A DNA stretch of 64,000 nucleotides from JAPULR01 sp965238215 (GCA_965238215.1 OZ250180.1:1984001-2048000), one strand, 5' to 3'. Positions 1-9,061 are shown, numbered from the stretch's first letter. A program made the numbers and translations. The notes: generated by a model from the letters alone, not told the origin.

Positions 1-1
1 C

Positions 2-1114
2 ACCCTCATGCAGTCGTTCATCGCCATAGCTATCGTGGGCCTGACGTGGGTTTTGTGGGGATATAGTCTGGCTTTCGGCCCTGATATAGGAGGGTTTATA
101 GGAAACCTGGAGTGGTTTGGGCTTGCTGGCGTATCCGCTACCCAGGCCGGCCCCTACGCCGCTACGATTCCGCACCAGGCCTTCATGGTGTTTCAAGCCA
201 AGTTTGCCATTATCACACCTGCCCTGATTGCCGGCGCATTTGCTGAGCGCATCAAGTTCAGCACCTTCGTCGTGTTCATAGTCGCTTGGTCTACCATCGT
301 ATACGCGCCACTGGCGCACTGGATGTGGGGGATTGGCGGCTGGCTTGGGGAGGCCGGCGCTCTAGACTTTGCCGGAGGCGCCGTTGTTCATATCAGCTCG
401 GGGGCTGCAGCTTTAGCCGCTGCCATCATATTTGGGAGGCGCCTGGGGTTCGGCAAGATAGATATTTCTCCCCATAACGTGCCTTTCGTAGTGTTGGGCG
501 CTTCCCTCCTCTGGTTTGGCTGGTTTGGCTTCAATGCCGGTAGCGACCTATCGTCGATAGGAAGAGCCACTTCGGCTTTCGTAGTGACCCATATCTCAGC
601 ATCAACTGCTGCAGTAGTGTGGGTCGCGCTGGACTGGATAATAAACCGAAGACCCAGTGTGGTAGGAGCAGCAACGGGAGCAGTCGCAGGGCTGGCTACG
701 ATCACTCCGGCATCAGGGTTTGTAGGCCCCATGCCGGCACTGCTCATAGGCCTGGGCGCCGGCGCACTGTGCTACACCGCTGTCTGGATCAAGACCCGCG
801 TGAGGCTGGACGATTCCCTTGACGTATGGGCAATCCACGGAGTAGGTGGTATCTGGGGTATGCTGGCTTTGGGCATCTTCATCGGGGTTGGCTTCCTTAG
901 CATAGGTGAGCTTACCGACCTGAGTAGGGGTGAGCAGATCGTAAGGCAGCTAATGGCCATCGGTGCGACCTTAGGTTGGGCTTTCTTCGCAACATTGGCG
1001 ATACTGTTCGTACTAAAGTGGACCATGGGGCTGAGGGTGGATGAGGAGCAGGAAGAAGAAGGGCTGGACATTTCGCAACATGGTGAAGAAGCCTACGTTT
1101 CCAGACCCGGCTAA
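2..1114 (+). CDS. amt: Ammonium transporter Amt (5' partial)
   Basis: This gene encodes an inner-membrane ammonium/ammonia channel of the Amt/MEP/Rh family. The reading frame is already open at base 2, and the first Met (base 8) corresponds to an internal stretch of the family (MQSFIAIAIVGLTWVLWGY), so the N-terminal membrane segment lies outside the window. Both pore histidines are visible, one in DFAGGAVVHI (codon near 389) and one in LDVWAIHGVGG (codon near 834). About ten hydrophobic segments follow, and the tail is acidic and probably cytoplasmic. No glnB/glnK follows it. An imperfect GC-rich hairpin at 1202-1230 lies downstream but lacks a T-tract. Family assignment is secure. Confidence 0.95.
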   Translation, partial: TLMQSFIAIAIVGLTWVLWGYSLAFGPDIGGFIGNLEWFGLAGVSATQAGPYAATIPHQAFMVFQAKFAIITPALIAGAFAERIKFSTFVVFIVAWSTIVYAPLAHWMWGIGGWLGEAGALDFAGGAVVHISSGAAALAAAIIFGRRLGFGKIDISPHNVPFVVLGASLLWFGWFGFNAGSDLSSIGRATSAFVVTHISASTAAVVWVALDWIINRRPSVVGAATGAVAGLATITPASGFVGPMPALLIGLGAGALCYTAVWIKTRVRLDDSLDVWAIHGVGGIWGMLALGIFIGVGFLSIGELTDLSRGEQIVRQLMAIGATLGWAFFATLAILFVLKWTMGLRVDEEQEEEGLDISQHGEEAYVSRPG

Positions 1115-1577
1115 CAGCCAAAGCTTCCAAGAAAGCAACTGAGGTGGACCCGGTTAGTTGGACAGAATTAAGGTCTGGCTAAGCAAGGGTGAGGTAGCTT
1201 AGGGGGAGGTCACCAGAGTCTGACCCCCCCTGGAACTTATGGCTGTCTAAAGGACTACCAGCCACTGTAAAGTTCGCAATACATAAGAGGAAAGCCCGCC
1301 CGGCCCCTTCCCCACCGTTCTCTCAGCACTGACGGCGACGCCGTGAAACCCTTCTGGGCGGTTATCTCAACAAGGCACCGGAATGTTCCCCAACCGCGCC
1401 AGTCTCATAGCAATTACACAGGTGTTGTGGCGAGGATGTTGAGCCAGGAACAACAAGTTTTCCCTGCTTTTGGAATCAGATGTTGGAGAAGCAGCAGCGG
1501 TACGTTGTGATAAAATTTGCTCATCCGCTCGTGAGTTGGTTCTAGGGTGGGGATTTGGTCGCGTCCCGGAGGGAAGC
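1115..1577. other. Intergenic region before the four-gene cassette
   Basis: This 460-base stretch holds no convincing gene. It contains an imperfect hairpin at about 1202-1230 (GGGGGAGGTCA against TGACCCCCC) without a U-tract. A longer open frame begins at 1470, but its first 36 codons precede a clear Shine-Dalgarno/ATG at 1578 and are probably untranslated leader. I see no promoter good enough to call. Confidence 0.4.
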
Positions 1578-2378
1578 ATGGATAGCTTTGAACAAGCCTT
1601 CGACAACGCCACAAAGGTTACCGATGTGGCCCTCAAGGCAAACCAGGACCTGTCAAGGCAGCTGCGCCGGCTGAGAAAAGCCTCGCAGGACGGAAATATC
1701 ACAGCGGTGAAGAGGGAGCAAAGCAGGCTTGCCGAGGCATTGGACGAACTAACCGAGGCCGTTAACGACGCCGGGGTCGCGTGGGCCTTTGGCGATGAGC
1801 AAGAGGTCCAATACTTGAAAGCCGACGACGGCTACGCAGCCGAACTACGGCGCGTTGCTTCCGAAAAGGGCCTGGTCATCCGAGAGCGGGACGGGCATCT
1901 GATCTGCCATCCCTTCATAGTTCGCATCATTCCCGGGGAAAGGGCGGTCCGCATCGACAGGAAGAAGGTTTCCGCCATAAGGCCGTCCCACTTAGTCGAG
2001 GTTCTGGTCAAGGCTCAAAAGTCTCCGGCGCGCTTCCTGCCCGAACGTTTTCTGGAGGCTCTGTATAACGTGTATCAAGCCGTTACAAAGGAATCCATGT
2101 CGCGCCCTATTGGAGGAACCGACTCCCCCGTTATTCTCCTGGACAGCATCTATAAACTGTTTACATCATTGCCGGGCAGTGTTAGGGACTACTCCAAAAC
2201 CGACTTCGCCAGAGATCTCTACGAACTGGATAGGAGTGGAGTGACCAAGACGAAGTCGGGCGCTGCGGTGTCATTCCCCGCCTCGACGGGCACTAGAAGT
2301 TCCATAAACTTGTATACCTTCGTTGGGCCGGACGGCCATGAAATAAAGTATTACGGCATCCACTTCATGGAGGGCTAG
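1578..2378 (+). CDS. Uncharacterised coiled-coil protein, first gene of BREX-like cassette
   Basis: This protein of about 266 residues matches no family I recognise. The start at 1578 is chosen because GGAGGG lies about 7 bases upstream; the frame extends back to 1470 without such a signal. Residues about 1-65 are charged and helical with heptad-like leucines (LSRQLRRLRK, then RLAEALDELTEAV), suggesting a coiled coil. A mixed alpha/beta region follows (GLVIRERDGHLICHPFIVRI), with a C-terminal part rich in aromatic and basic residues. It has no signal peptide and no catalytic motif I can name. It is followed 4 bases later by the next cassette gene, so the two are almost certainly co-transcribed. 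A DNA-binding or scaffolding role is only a guess. Confidence 0.75.
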   Translation: MDSFEQAFDNATKVTDVALKANQDLSRQLRRLRKASQDGNITAVKREQSRLAEALDELTEAVNDAGVAWAFGDEQEVQYLKADDGYAAELRRVASEKGLVIRERDGHLICHPFIVRIIPGERAVRIDRKKVSAIRPSHLVEVLVKAQKSPARFLPERFLEALYNVYQAVTKESMSRPIGGTDSPVILLDSIYKLFTSLPGSVRDYSKTDFARDLYELDRSGVTKTKSGAAVSFPASTGTRSSINLYTFVGPDGHEIKYYGIHFMEG

Positions 2379-2382
2379 GCAG

Positions 2383-3345
2383 ATGCAGAACACCATCTCC
2401 ATCAAAGATTGGTTTCGCTTCATCGACGAAGAATATCTTACGACCTACGTCAAGGCCGGGGGGTCCTCCGTCAAGTTTGCCGTTACGCCGGAACAGTTGA
2501 AGGCGGACCTGTACGCCACCGTGGAAGGCCGATGCAGGGAACTTGACTACGAAGTAATCCGGCTGGACGCAAAGAATAAGGACATGCGCGCGCACATGCC
2601 TCAAGATTTCTTCTTTGGGTTGGCGCGGCAAGTGGATTGGCGGCGCCTAGCACGCCGTTTCATCCTCCGCCTCGGCTCTCGACGGGGATTTCGGGTCGAC
2701 GGGGTTGACACAACTACGCCCGGCGTGTTCGATCAGATCGCAAAAGCCAACGGTGTCGAGCCAGCCAATGTAATTCAAGAAATCAGGCCGGAAATACAAA
2801 ATTCCGTTGCCCGAAATGCATCAATGGCGAAAGATTTCCGAGTCTGCATGAGCCATCTGTGTTTGCTGGAGTATATCCGCGGAGATTATAACGGCCTTCC
2901 ATTGCTGGATTGGCTCAGGGGATACAATACGCGAATCAGCAACGTCCGGCCCTTCTCCATTTACTCCGGCATTAACCGGGCTACGGCTAGATACTTTATA
3001 GAGTCTGCCCTCTACTGGGTGCGCTACGCCGGGTCCGCCGGAACCGTTATCCTGTTCGACAATTCCCGCGTGACGGTGGCCAGGAAGCCTAAAGACCAGT
3101 GGAAATACTACACCAAGGCCATGACTTTGGAGCACTACGAGCTTCTGAGGCAGTTCGTTGATAGGGTAGACGAACTGGACGGGGCGCTGCTGGTCGTCGT
3201 AACCAACGCTGGTTTCCTCGATGAAAGTCCCGACCGCCGGTCGCGAGGCTATGGCATATATCCTGCGCTGCAATACCGAGTGATGGACGACGTGCGCGAT
3301 CGGAACAGGGTCAACCCGCTGTCTTCCCTAGTCCGATTGTCTTAA
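2383..3345 (+). CDS. Degenerate BrxD/DUF2791-like P-loop protein
   Basis: This 320-residue protein looks like a P-loop ATPase relative that has lost its catalytic motifs. TVILFDNSRV (221-230) sits where a Walker B strand would be expected, but with Asp-Asn instead of Asp-Glu. The following LLVVVTNAGFLDE...GYGIYPALQYRV (269-300) resembles the sensor region of BrxD-type ATPases. Near the N-terminus, YVKAGGSSVKF (22-32) occupies the Walker A position without a GxxxxGK[ST] match. The start has GGAGGG about 8 bases upstream, overlapping the end of the preceding gene. It precedes an intact ATPase of apparently similar architecture by 6 bases, suggesting a regulatory or structural partner. The fold is inferred from motif order alone. 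Confidence 0.75.
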   Translation: MQNTISIKDWFRFIDEEYLTTYVKAGGSSVKFAVTPEQLKADLYATVEGRCRELDYEVIRLDAKNKDMRAHMPQDFFFGLARQVDWRRLARRFILRLGSRRGFRVDGVDTTTPGVFDQIAKANGVEPANVIQEIRPEIQNSVARNASMAKDFRVCMSHLCLLEYIRGDYNGLPLLDWLRGYNTRISNVRPFSIYSGINRATARYFIESALYWVRYAGSAGTVILFDNSRVTVARKPKDQWKYYTKAMTLEHYELLRQFVDRVDELDGALLVVVTNAGFLDESPDRRSRGYGIYPALQYRVMDDVRDRNRVNPLSSLVRLS

Positions 3346-3351
3346 GGAGAA

Positions 3352-4644
3352 ATGAAAGCCGTGTTAAGTCAAGTCGAGAATGGCCAAAGCTTATCCTCCC
3401 GTCTGGCCTTGGAGGCACTTCGAAACGGGGTACCGAATAGAGAAGCGGTGAAGCTGCTGGGATGCAACCAGCCGAAGGCTGAAAGGCGGTTCGAGGAGAT
3501 GCTCACTGAGGCGGCTGATAGGGACAATCCGCCTTCGAACGCCCTGGGCATGCTGGTGTCCGGAGATTTCGGCACGGGCAAGTCCCATCTGCTCACGCAC
3601 CAAGAGCATCTGGCTCTCTCCAAGGGATTTGTTTGCAGCACGGTAGCCATCAGCAAAGAAACTCCTATCTACGACCTTGGGAAGGTATTCAAGTCGGCCA
3701 TGGACAATGGTCGGATGCCGGGCCGCAGCGGCCGTCTGATCGAAGAGTTAGGCCAGTCCCTAAAGCCTGATACCGATGCGTATGCAAACTTCTTCAAGTG
3801 GGCGAACGATACCAAGTCAAACCGCTTGCACCAGATATTCCCCGCCAGCCTGCTTGTCCATGAACGCTCCAACGAACTTGAGCTGAACAGTGAGATTGAG
3901 AACTTCTGGGCCGGAGATAAAATCTATGTCTCAAAAGTCAAGGGCGGGCTTCGTCAAATTGGGCAGTACAAGAGCCACCCCTTCCGTGCCCCCAAGGTAA
4001 GGGACCTGCCGCCACAGCGCCTCAGGTTTATGATAGAGCTTATCAAGGCAGCCGGCTATAAGGGCTGGGTGGTGTTGCTGGACGAGATAGAGTTGGTGGC
4101 CCAATACTCCCTTCTCCAGCGGGGCAGGTCTTACGCTGAATTGTCCCGATGGATGGGACATGCAGAGGGTGAATCATATCCCGGGCTGGTGGTGGTTGGA
4201 ACGGTAGCCGATGATTTCGCACTAAGGATCATTAGCCCTGACGGCAAGAAAGATCGTGACTACGTGACTCCAAAGATGAAAGTCCGATATGGCGAAATCG
4301 TCTCCCGCGCGGAGACGGGCATGCGCCTGATAGAGCAGGGTCGCACACTGTTGGATGTACCAACGGAAGAAAACATTCTGGAGACTATGGAAAAGCTGCG
4401 GAAAATATATGCAATCGCTTACGGTTGGGACGCTCCCACCCTTCCGGCACTGGAGCGAGGAGCAGGATATCAGAACCGCATGCGCTACAAAGTCCGCGCC
4501 TCTATCAACGAATGGGACCTGCGGAGGCTTTACCCGGATTACAATCCTGAAACGGATATGGAGGAGTTTCGTCACACCTACGAAGAGGATCCCGACCTGG
4601 AACGGACTTCCAATGACGATGGAGATGATTTCCGTCCAGGGTAG
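3352..4644 (+). CDS. BrxD-like (DUF2791-type) P-loop ATPase
   Basis: This 430-residue AAA+/STAND-like ATPase resembles BREX BrxD proteins. It starts with the family-like stretch LALEALRNGVPNREAVKLLG (about 18-37). It then has an intact Walker A GDFGTGKSH (71-79), a Walker B VVLLDEIEL (240-248), and a VVGT sensor strand (281-284). The C-terminus is acidic (EEDPDLERTSNDDGDDF). AAGGAG lies 3-7 bases before the ATG and overlaps the stop of the previous gene. Hydrolysis of ATP to remodel a DNA-bound complex is the family expectation and has not been shown here. Assignment to the BrxD/DUF2791 group rests on motif order; other STAND ATPases with this layout are possible. Confidence 0.85.
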   Translation: MKAVLSQVENGQSLSSRLALEALRNGVPNREAVKLLGCNQPKAERRFEEMLTEAADRDNPPSNALGMLVSGDFGTGKSHLLTHQEHLALSKGFVCSTVAISKETPIYDLGKVFKSAMDNGRMPGRSGRLIEELGQSLKPDTDAYANFFKWANDTKSNRLHQIFPASLLVHERSNELELNSEIENFWAGDKIYVSKVKGGLRQIGQYKSHPFRAPKVRDLPPQRLRFMIELIKAAGYKGWVVLLDEIELVAQYSLLQRGRSYAELSRWMGHAEGESYPGLVVVGTVADDFALRIISPDGKKDRDYVTPKMKVRYGEIVSRAETGMRLIEQGRTLLDVPTEENILETMEKLRKIYAIAYGWDAPTLPALERGAGYQNRMRYKVRASINEWDLRRLYPDYNPETDMEEFRHTYEEDPDLERTSNDDGDDFRPG

Positions 4645-4656
4645 TCTACGCGTGAA

Positions 4657-6762
4657 TTGAACGGATTTGCATTGCCCATCCCCTTCGATGATCTAGAAGA
4701 CCAAAATACGCAAACCTGCGTCGTGTCTTGGCTGCGCTTCGTTGAAGATGCGAATGGCACAGGGGTAGACGCCGCCCTATTGCAAACGTCCGAGGAAGGC
4801 CAGCCGGTTGACTTCTGCTTCACCCGCGCCGCATTTCGACAGTTCGGCGGGCATGGGAGCGACGCCAAGGGAAGGGCCGCTTTTCACCTTCTCAAGAAGC
4901 TTCTTCCAGAGGTCGCTTCTTCGCCAACGCTGGTGCTCGGACTGGCGGACGAAATACCCCCATGGGTGCTAAACGAAGCCCTCCGGGTTAGGATTCCCTT
5001 CTGCCTGATTCCGGCATCGCCGGATTCTGCGGAAGCGTACTCTGACCACTCCGACGTGGATAGTTCGCCGGTTCTCTGGCAGGGGCCCCGCCCGCCCGCC
5101 GGGTCTGAGGCCCAACGGCTCTTTGACGACGTGATAGCTTGGGACGACCCTCTTGAACCCTTTCGCCGGGCCGCCAAGGCGCTGGCCGAAGCCTTCGCAG
5201 ACGAACACGTGACGGCGCTAACATCGGTTTCGGGCCTCTCCACCGTGGTTACTCTGCATTCATTGGCAGACGGAGAATACCCTCTGGACAATCAGTCGTC
5301 CGCCGCCGTCAGTTTGCCCCAACAGGCCAACCCTGCCCTGGACGTGCATCTTACCCTGGCGCAGCGGCTCTGGGCCGTTCTCCGCGCTCCGCCTACGCGT
5401 TTGCGCCAAGTGCAGCTGGAGAGGCGCGGCGAGCTGATGCCCTTTCAGAGAGAAGGCGTACAAGCGCTGATGGAGAATCGCTGTCTGCTGCTGGCCGACG
5501 ACATGGGCCTCGGCAAGACCATCCAGGCCATAGTAGCGCTGCGGCTTCTGAGGGCTCGTCGGGAGATTGCTTCATGCCTCGTTGCGGCGCCCGCCAGCGT
5601 CCTGGACCAGTGGCGTCGTGAAATCGATAAGTGGGCGCCGGAGCTCTCGGCCATAATCATCAGGGGCTCAGTCAACGATAGATCATGGCAGTGGACGGCT
5701 GACAGAGACGTAACCCTGGTCAGTTACGATACCCTGCGGTCGGATTTCTCCAGCAGTGACGATTCGATTGTGCGTCTGAAAACCTGGGACGTGGTTGTCG
5801 CAGACGAGGCGCAGCGCGTCAAGAATCGCAACAGCACCAGCGATGCGCTGAAGGGGCTGCGGAGAAGGCGTTCTTGGGCTTTGACGGGGACGCCCGTAGA
5901 GAACGACGAGGAAGAGTTGGCCTCCATCATGGAGTTCGTCGACCAGGACGAAGCTGGAATGCCCAAGCGCTACCGGGCCGGATGGGAAATGCGGGAGCGG
6001 CACCAGGAAGTGCAGCTCCGACGCAAGAAGGCCGATGTGTTGGAAGACTTGCCGCCTAAACAGGAAACCAAGATTTCCATTCAGCTGGCCCCGAAGCAGC
6101 GTCGCAGCTACGACAAGGCCAAACAGGAAGGAATCGTATACCTGAAGTCCCTAGGCGCAGAGATTGGCGTCCGGCACGTGCTTGAGCTTATCACTCGTTT
6201 GAAGCAGATCTGCAACGCCGACCCCAAGACCGGCGAGTCCAGCAAGCTGTCCGATATCAAGCAGCGGTTGGAGCAGTTGGCGGCCCAAGGCCACAAGGCC
6301 CTGGTGTTTTCACAGTACACCAGCGACAACGCAGGAGTCGCAGCCGCTGCCAAGTATCTACAAGAGTTCTCACCACTGATTATCACGGGCGAAGTGCCCC
6401 AGCAGGACCGGGATGGCATCATCCGGCAGTTTCGAGATCGGCCAGAGCACAAGGTCTTGATTCTATCGCTGCGCGCCGGTGGACTGGGATTGAACCTTCA
6501 GGAGGCGTCCTACGTGTTCCACCTGGATAGGTGGTGGAATCCGGCCGTAGAACGGCAGGCGGAAGACCGGAGCCACCGTTTTGGTCAAACGGCCAAGGTC
6601 AACGTGATCAAATACTCTTGCGTCGGGACTATCGAGGAGAGCATTGACGGCATTCTGGAGAGCAAGCAGGAAGTATTCGACCGACTCGTGGATGATGTGT
6701 CTCTGGACCTTTCCACCCAGATGACCTCTCAAGAACTCTTCGGCCTATTCGGCTTGGAATGA
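4657..6762 (+). CDS. SNF2-family DEAD/DEAH-like helicase
   Basis: This 701-residue superfamily 2 DNA translocase has a full SNF2 core. Motif I is LLADDMGLGKTIQ (about 278-290), motif II is VVADEAQRVKN (DEAQ box, about 379-389), motif III is ALTGTPVEN, motif V is LSLRAGGLGLNLQ and motif VI is AEDRSHRFGQ. The first 260 residues are unlike the usual SNF2 N-terminus and carry no motif I know, so they may bind a partner. Translation probably begins at TTG 4657, 12 bases after the ATPase stop, with no strong Shine-Dalgarno. SNF2 helicases occur in type 3 BREX (BrxHII) and class 1 DISARM (DrmD), which fits a defence role, but no methylase or PglZ is present. Confidence 0.93.
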   Translation: MNGFALPIPFDDLEDQNTQTCVVSWLRFVEDANGTGVDAALLQTSEEGQPVDFCFTRAAFRQFGGHGSDAKGRAAFHLLKKLLPEVASSPTLVLGLADEIPPWVLNEALRVRIPFCLIPASPDSAEAYSDHSDVDSSPVLWQGPRPPAGSEAQRLFDDVIAWDDPLEPFRRAAKALAEAFADEHVTALTSVSGLSTVVTLHSLADGEYPLDNQSSAAVSLPQQANPALDVHLTLAQRLWAVLRAPPTRLRQVQLERRGELMPFQREGVQALMENRCLLLADDMGLGKTIQAIVALRLLRARREIASCLVAAPASVLDQWRREIDKWAPELSAIIIRGSVNDRSWQWTADRDVTLVSYDTLRSDFSSSDDSIVRLKTWDVVVADEAQRVKNRNSTSDALKGLRRRRSWALTGTPVENDEEELASIMEFVDQDEAGMPKRYRAGWEMRERHQEVQLRRKKADVLEDLPPKQETKISIQLAPKQRRSYDKAKQEGIVYLKSLGAEIGVRHVLELITRLKQICNADPKTGESSKLSDIKQRLEQLAAQGHKALVFSQYTSDNAGVAAAAKYLQEFSPLIITGEVPQQDRDGIIRQFRDRPEHKVLILSLRAGGLGLNLQEASYVFHLDRWWNPAVERQAEDRSHRFGQTAKVNVIKYSCVGTIEESIDGILESKQEVFDRLVDDVSLDLSTQMTSQELFGLFGLE

Positions 6763-6827
6763 TGGGCTAGTCCGCCTGGAATGGCAGAAGAGGCAGCAGT
6801 TTCTGAAAGATGTGCTAGCGCTTAGGG

Positions 6828-8417
6828 TTAGCGACGCCGGTCAATCATTTCCAGGGGGTATCGGGCTGCCCAAGCGTCGAAGCCCCCCGAAAGCGTTGCT
6901 GCCGTGATGCCCCAGGTGCCCAGTTGCTGCACGGCGTGCAGGCTGCTGGACTCTCTATGCCAACTGCAATAGGCTACCACCATCCCGTCTACGTCCGGGT
7001 TATTGTTCACCCACTCGTCCAGCCGGTCGGGCTCTACCCGCACGCTGCCAGGTATGCGACTGCGGGCCCTTTCGTAGCTGGCGCGCGAGCGGACGTCCAG
7101 GATTATGGGTTGGTGAGGGCTCGATATCATCTGGTACAGTTGCTCAGGGGTTATCAGAATCACACCGGAGTAGTCCTTCATGATCAGGTTGTCTGCAGTG
7201 GCGGCCTGTTGCTCGGCCAGGTAATTCTTAGTGGCTCGCCGCTGGTACCAGGCGCCGATGGGGGTGGAGCTTGCCCCGTGAATGCCCGTTGATGCTAGGA
7301 CTACTATCCCTACGGTGGCCAGAAGCATCTCCGCTCCGGGCACGTCGGCCTGTACCGCCAAAAGGGCCAACAGCAGGGAGTTGAGGCCCCGGGGTCCAAA
7401 CCAGGCAATGAGGCCCTTGGCTCTGAAGCTCATGTGGGTGCGGGCTAGGACGATGCTCAAGACCGACGGGCGGATGACGAATATGACTATGCCGGCGAGA
7501 ACTAGGGACAGCATTACGTTCGTCGTATGCAGCATGGAGGATAGGGTGGCGCCGAAGAGGACGAAGGCGAAGAGCATTGCCATTTCCGAGGTAACCTCGC
7601 CGTACTGCATGAAGGAGCTGACGAGGCGCCGGTTGCTCAAGGAGACGGCCAACCCGGCTGCGAAGGCGGCGAGGAATCCGTCGCCTCCCACGGAGGTGGC
7701 GGCGGTGTAGGCCAGGAGAACGATACCGATGCCGGACAGGGCTTGATGCTCCGTTCGAATGCGTAGACGGGCATCCATCCGCTTTACGAGCAGTGCCCCG
7801 AGGGCCCCTATGAGGCCGCCAACGGCGGGACCCGTGATGAGCAGTTGGACCAGGAACACGGCCCACTGACCCGTGTCGCGGCCCTCCGGCTGCCCCACGG
7901 CGATGAGTATCAGGATAATGGGCAGGACAATCAGGTCGTTGGTGCCGGCCTCTATCTTCAAGATCTGCTTGATGGAACGGGGAATGCGGCGGTCCCGCAT
8001 CAGTTCTCGTAGGACGACGGGGTCCGTGGAGGCCAGGATGGCCCCGCCTAGAAAGGCCATTATCCAGCCAAAGCCGAGGAGGAGCGCCAGGGGTACTGCG
8101 CCAAGGGCGATGATTATGGCAGTGCCCGGGCCAAGGATCAGCGCAGGGATCAGCCACCGGCGTCCCAGTTGGTCTACTTGCAGGTTGATGGCGTCCAGAA
8201 AGAGCACGAGGGCGAGGGTAAAGGTTGCGACTACTTCCAGCGTGGGGCTGCGGGCGTCCATGTCGATGAAGCCCAAGAAGTTTCCGCCGAGCAGGATTCC
8301 AAGCCCCATGAACAGAATAGGGAAGGAAAGGGGGGTGCGGGCCACTATCCCGGAGGCGAGAGCGGGCACCAGCAGGATGATTGCGATAACGTCAAAGATG
8401 GCCAGAAAATCCGGCAA
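6828..8417 (-). CDS. CPA1-type Na+/H+ antiporter fused to a rhodanese domain
   Basis: This 529-residue protein has an NhaP-like monovalent cation/proton antiporter of about 12 hydrophobic segments in residues 1-400. Typical stretches are GGAILASTDPVVLRELM, KIEAGTNDLIVLP and ARTHMSFRAKGLIAWFGPRG. A cytoplasmic C-terminal rhodanese-like domain follows (about 420-520: PIILDVRSRASYERARSRIP, then YCSWHRESS, whose Cys is the expected catalytic position). The start is TTG 8417, supported by AAGGAG 9 bases upstream. It converges with the SNF2 gene. The rhodanese may sense sulfur or redox state and gate ion exchange; that link is inference. Confidence 0.93.
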   Translation of the reverse strand: MPDFLAIFDVIAIILLVPALASGIVARTPLSFPILFMGLGILLGGNFLGFIDMDARSPTLEVVATFTLALVLFLDAINLQVDQLGRRWLIPALILGPGTAIIIALGAVPLALLLGFGWIMAFLGGAILASTDPVVLRELMRDRRIPRSIKQILKIEAGTNDLIVLPIILILIAVGQPEGRDTGQWAVFLVQLLITGPAVGGLIGALGALLVKRMDARLRIRTEHQALSGIGIVLLAYTAATSVGGDGFLAAFAAGLAVSLSNRRLVSSFMQYGEVTSEMAMLFAFVLFGATLSSMLHTTNVMLSLVLAGIVIFVIRPSVLSIVLARTHMSFRAKGLIAWFGPRGLNSLLLALLAVQADVPGAEMLLATVGIVVLASTGIHGASSTPIGAWYQRRATKNYLAEQQAATADNLIMKDYSGVILITPEQLYQMISSPHQPIILDVRSRASYERARSRIPGSVRVEPDRLDEWVNNNPDVDGMVVAYCSWHRESSSLHAVQQLGTWGITAATLSGGFDAWAARYPLEMIDRRR

Positions 8418-8641
8418 GAATCGGGCTCCTTAAGTTCGGGTTGGCTGTGCCCGCGCCTGCACCGCAACCGTGGCAACTGTAATGGTTTCAAGGAGGGGCA
8501 ATGCTTGTCAATAAGAGACCATGTTCCGTTGAACAGGTTTTCGGGTCTGAAGCCGTTGGGCCGTCCGAAGGGTTACGCTTTGTGGCAGAGTCCAACAGGT
8601 CGATTGCTAAGGGCGGGGCCGCCGAGGAAAGCTGTCACCGG

Positions 8642-9061
8642 CTAGCGACTCGCCCACAACCGGCAGCCGGTCAGGCCCGTGTCAACCACGAAGAGGGGGT
8701 TAATGAAGGCCCAAATCAGAGAGTTAGTATCGCTCTCGGCCCCGGACGAGGTTATGAACTCGTTTCCCCAGTTCCAGAAGAACCAGAGGGCCAGAAAAAC
8801 TGCGACGACAAAGCCGGCGTAGGTCTCCAGGTATCTGCGGGAGAGGCCGCCACCGTTATCCTCCTTATCCAACTGCAACTTGTCATGGTATCGCACCACC
8901 AGGGTGACAATGATAGAAGCAGCCATGAACCAGTTCATGACATGCCAGATGTCTCCAACGTCCACCACGTTGCGATAGAAGGGCGAGAACACCAACTGAG
9001 CTACGATGACCGCAGCGGCGGCCAAGAGACATATGGCGGCCGCCCTCTTCAAGAGTTCCAT
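8642..9061 (-). CDS. Small four-helix membrane protein, unknown function
   Basis: This 139-residue protein has about four hydrophobic segments: ICLLAAAAVIVAQLVF near the N-terminus, WFMAASIIVTLVV, FVVAVFLALWFFW, and a shorter one near WAFINPLFVV. A charged cytoplasmic-type loop (HDKLQLDKEDNGG) lies in the middle. AAAGGAGG sits 8 bases before the ATG, so the gene is well supported although I recognise no family. It lies upstream of the antiporter gene on the same strand, with a 224-base gap that argues against tight coupling. Confidence 0.75.
   Translation of the reverse strand: MELLKRAAAICLLAAAAVIVAQLVFSPFYRNVVDVGDIWHVMNWFMAASIIVTLVVRYHDKLQLDKEDNGGGLSRRYLETYAGFVVAVFLALWFFWNWGNEFITSSGAESDTNSLIWAFINPLFVVDTGLTGCRLWASR

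Noticed and set aside
1470..1577. Longer N-terminus for the first cassette gene
   Set aside because: No ribosome site precedes 1470, while a strong GGAGGG precedes ATG 1578. The extra residues lack the charged helical character of the rest.
7228..8157. Minus-strand open frame of 309 codons
   Set aside because: It is an alternative frame of the antiporter gene, which has a clear domain match. The translation is Arg/Pro/His-rich as expected for a shadow frame.
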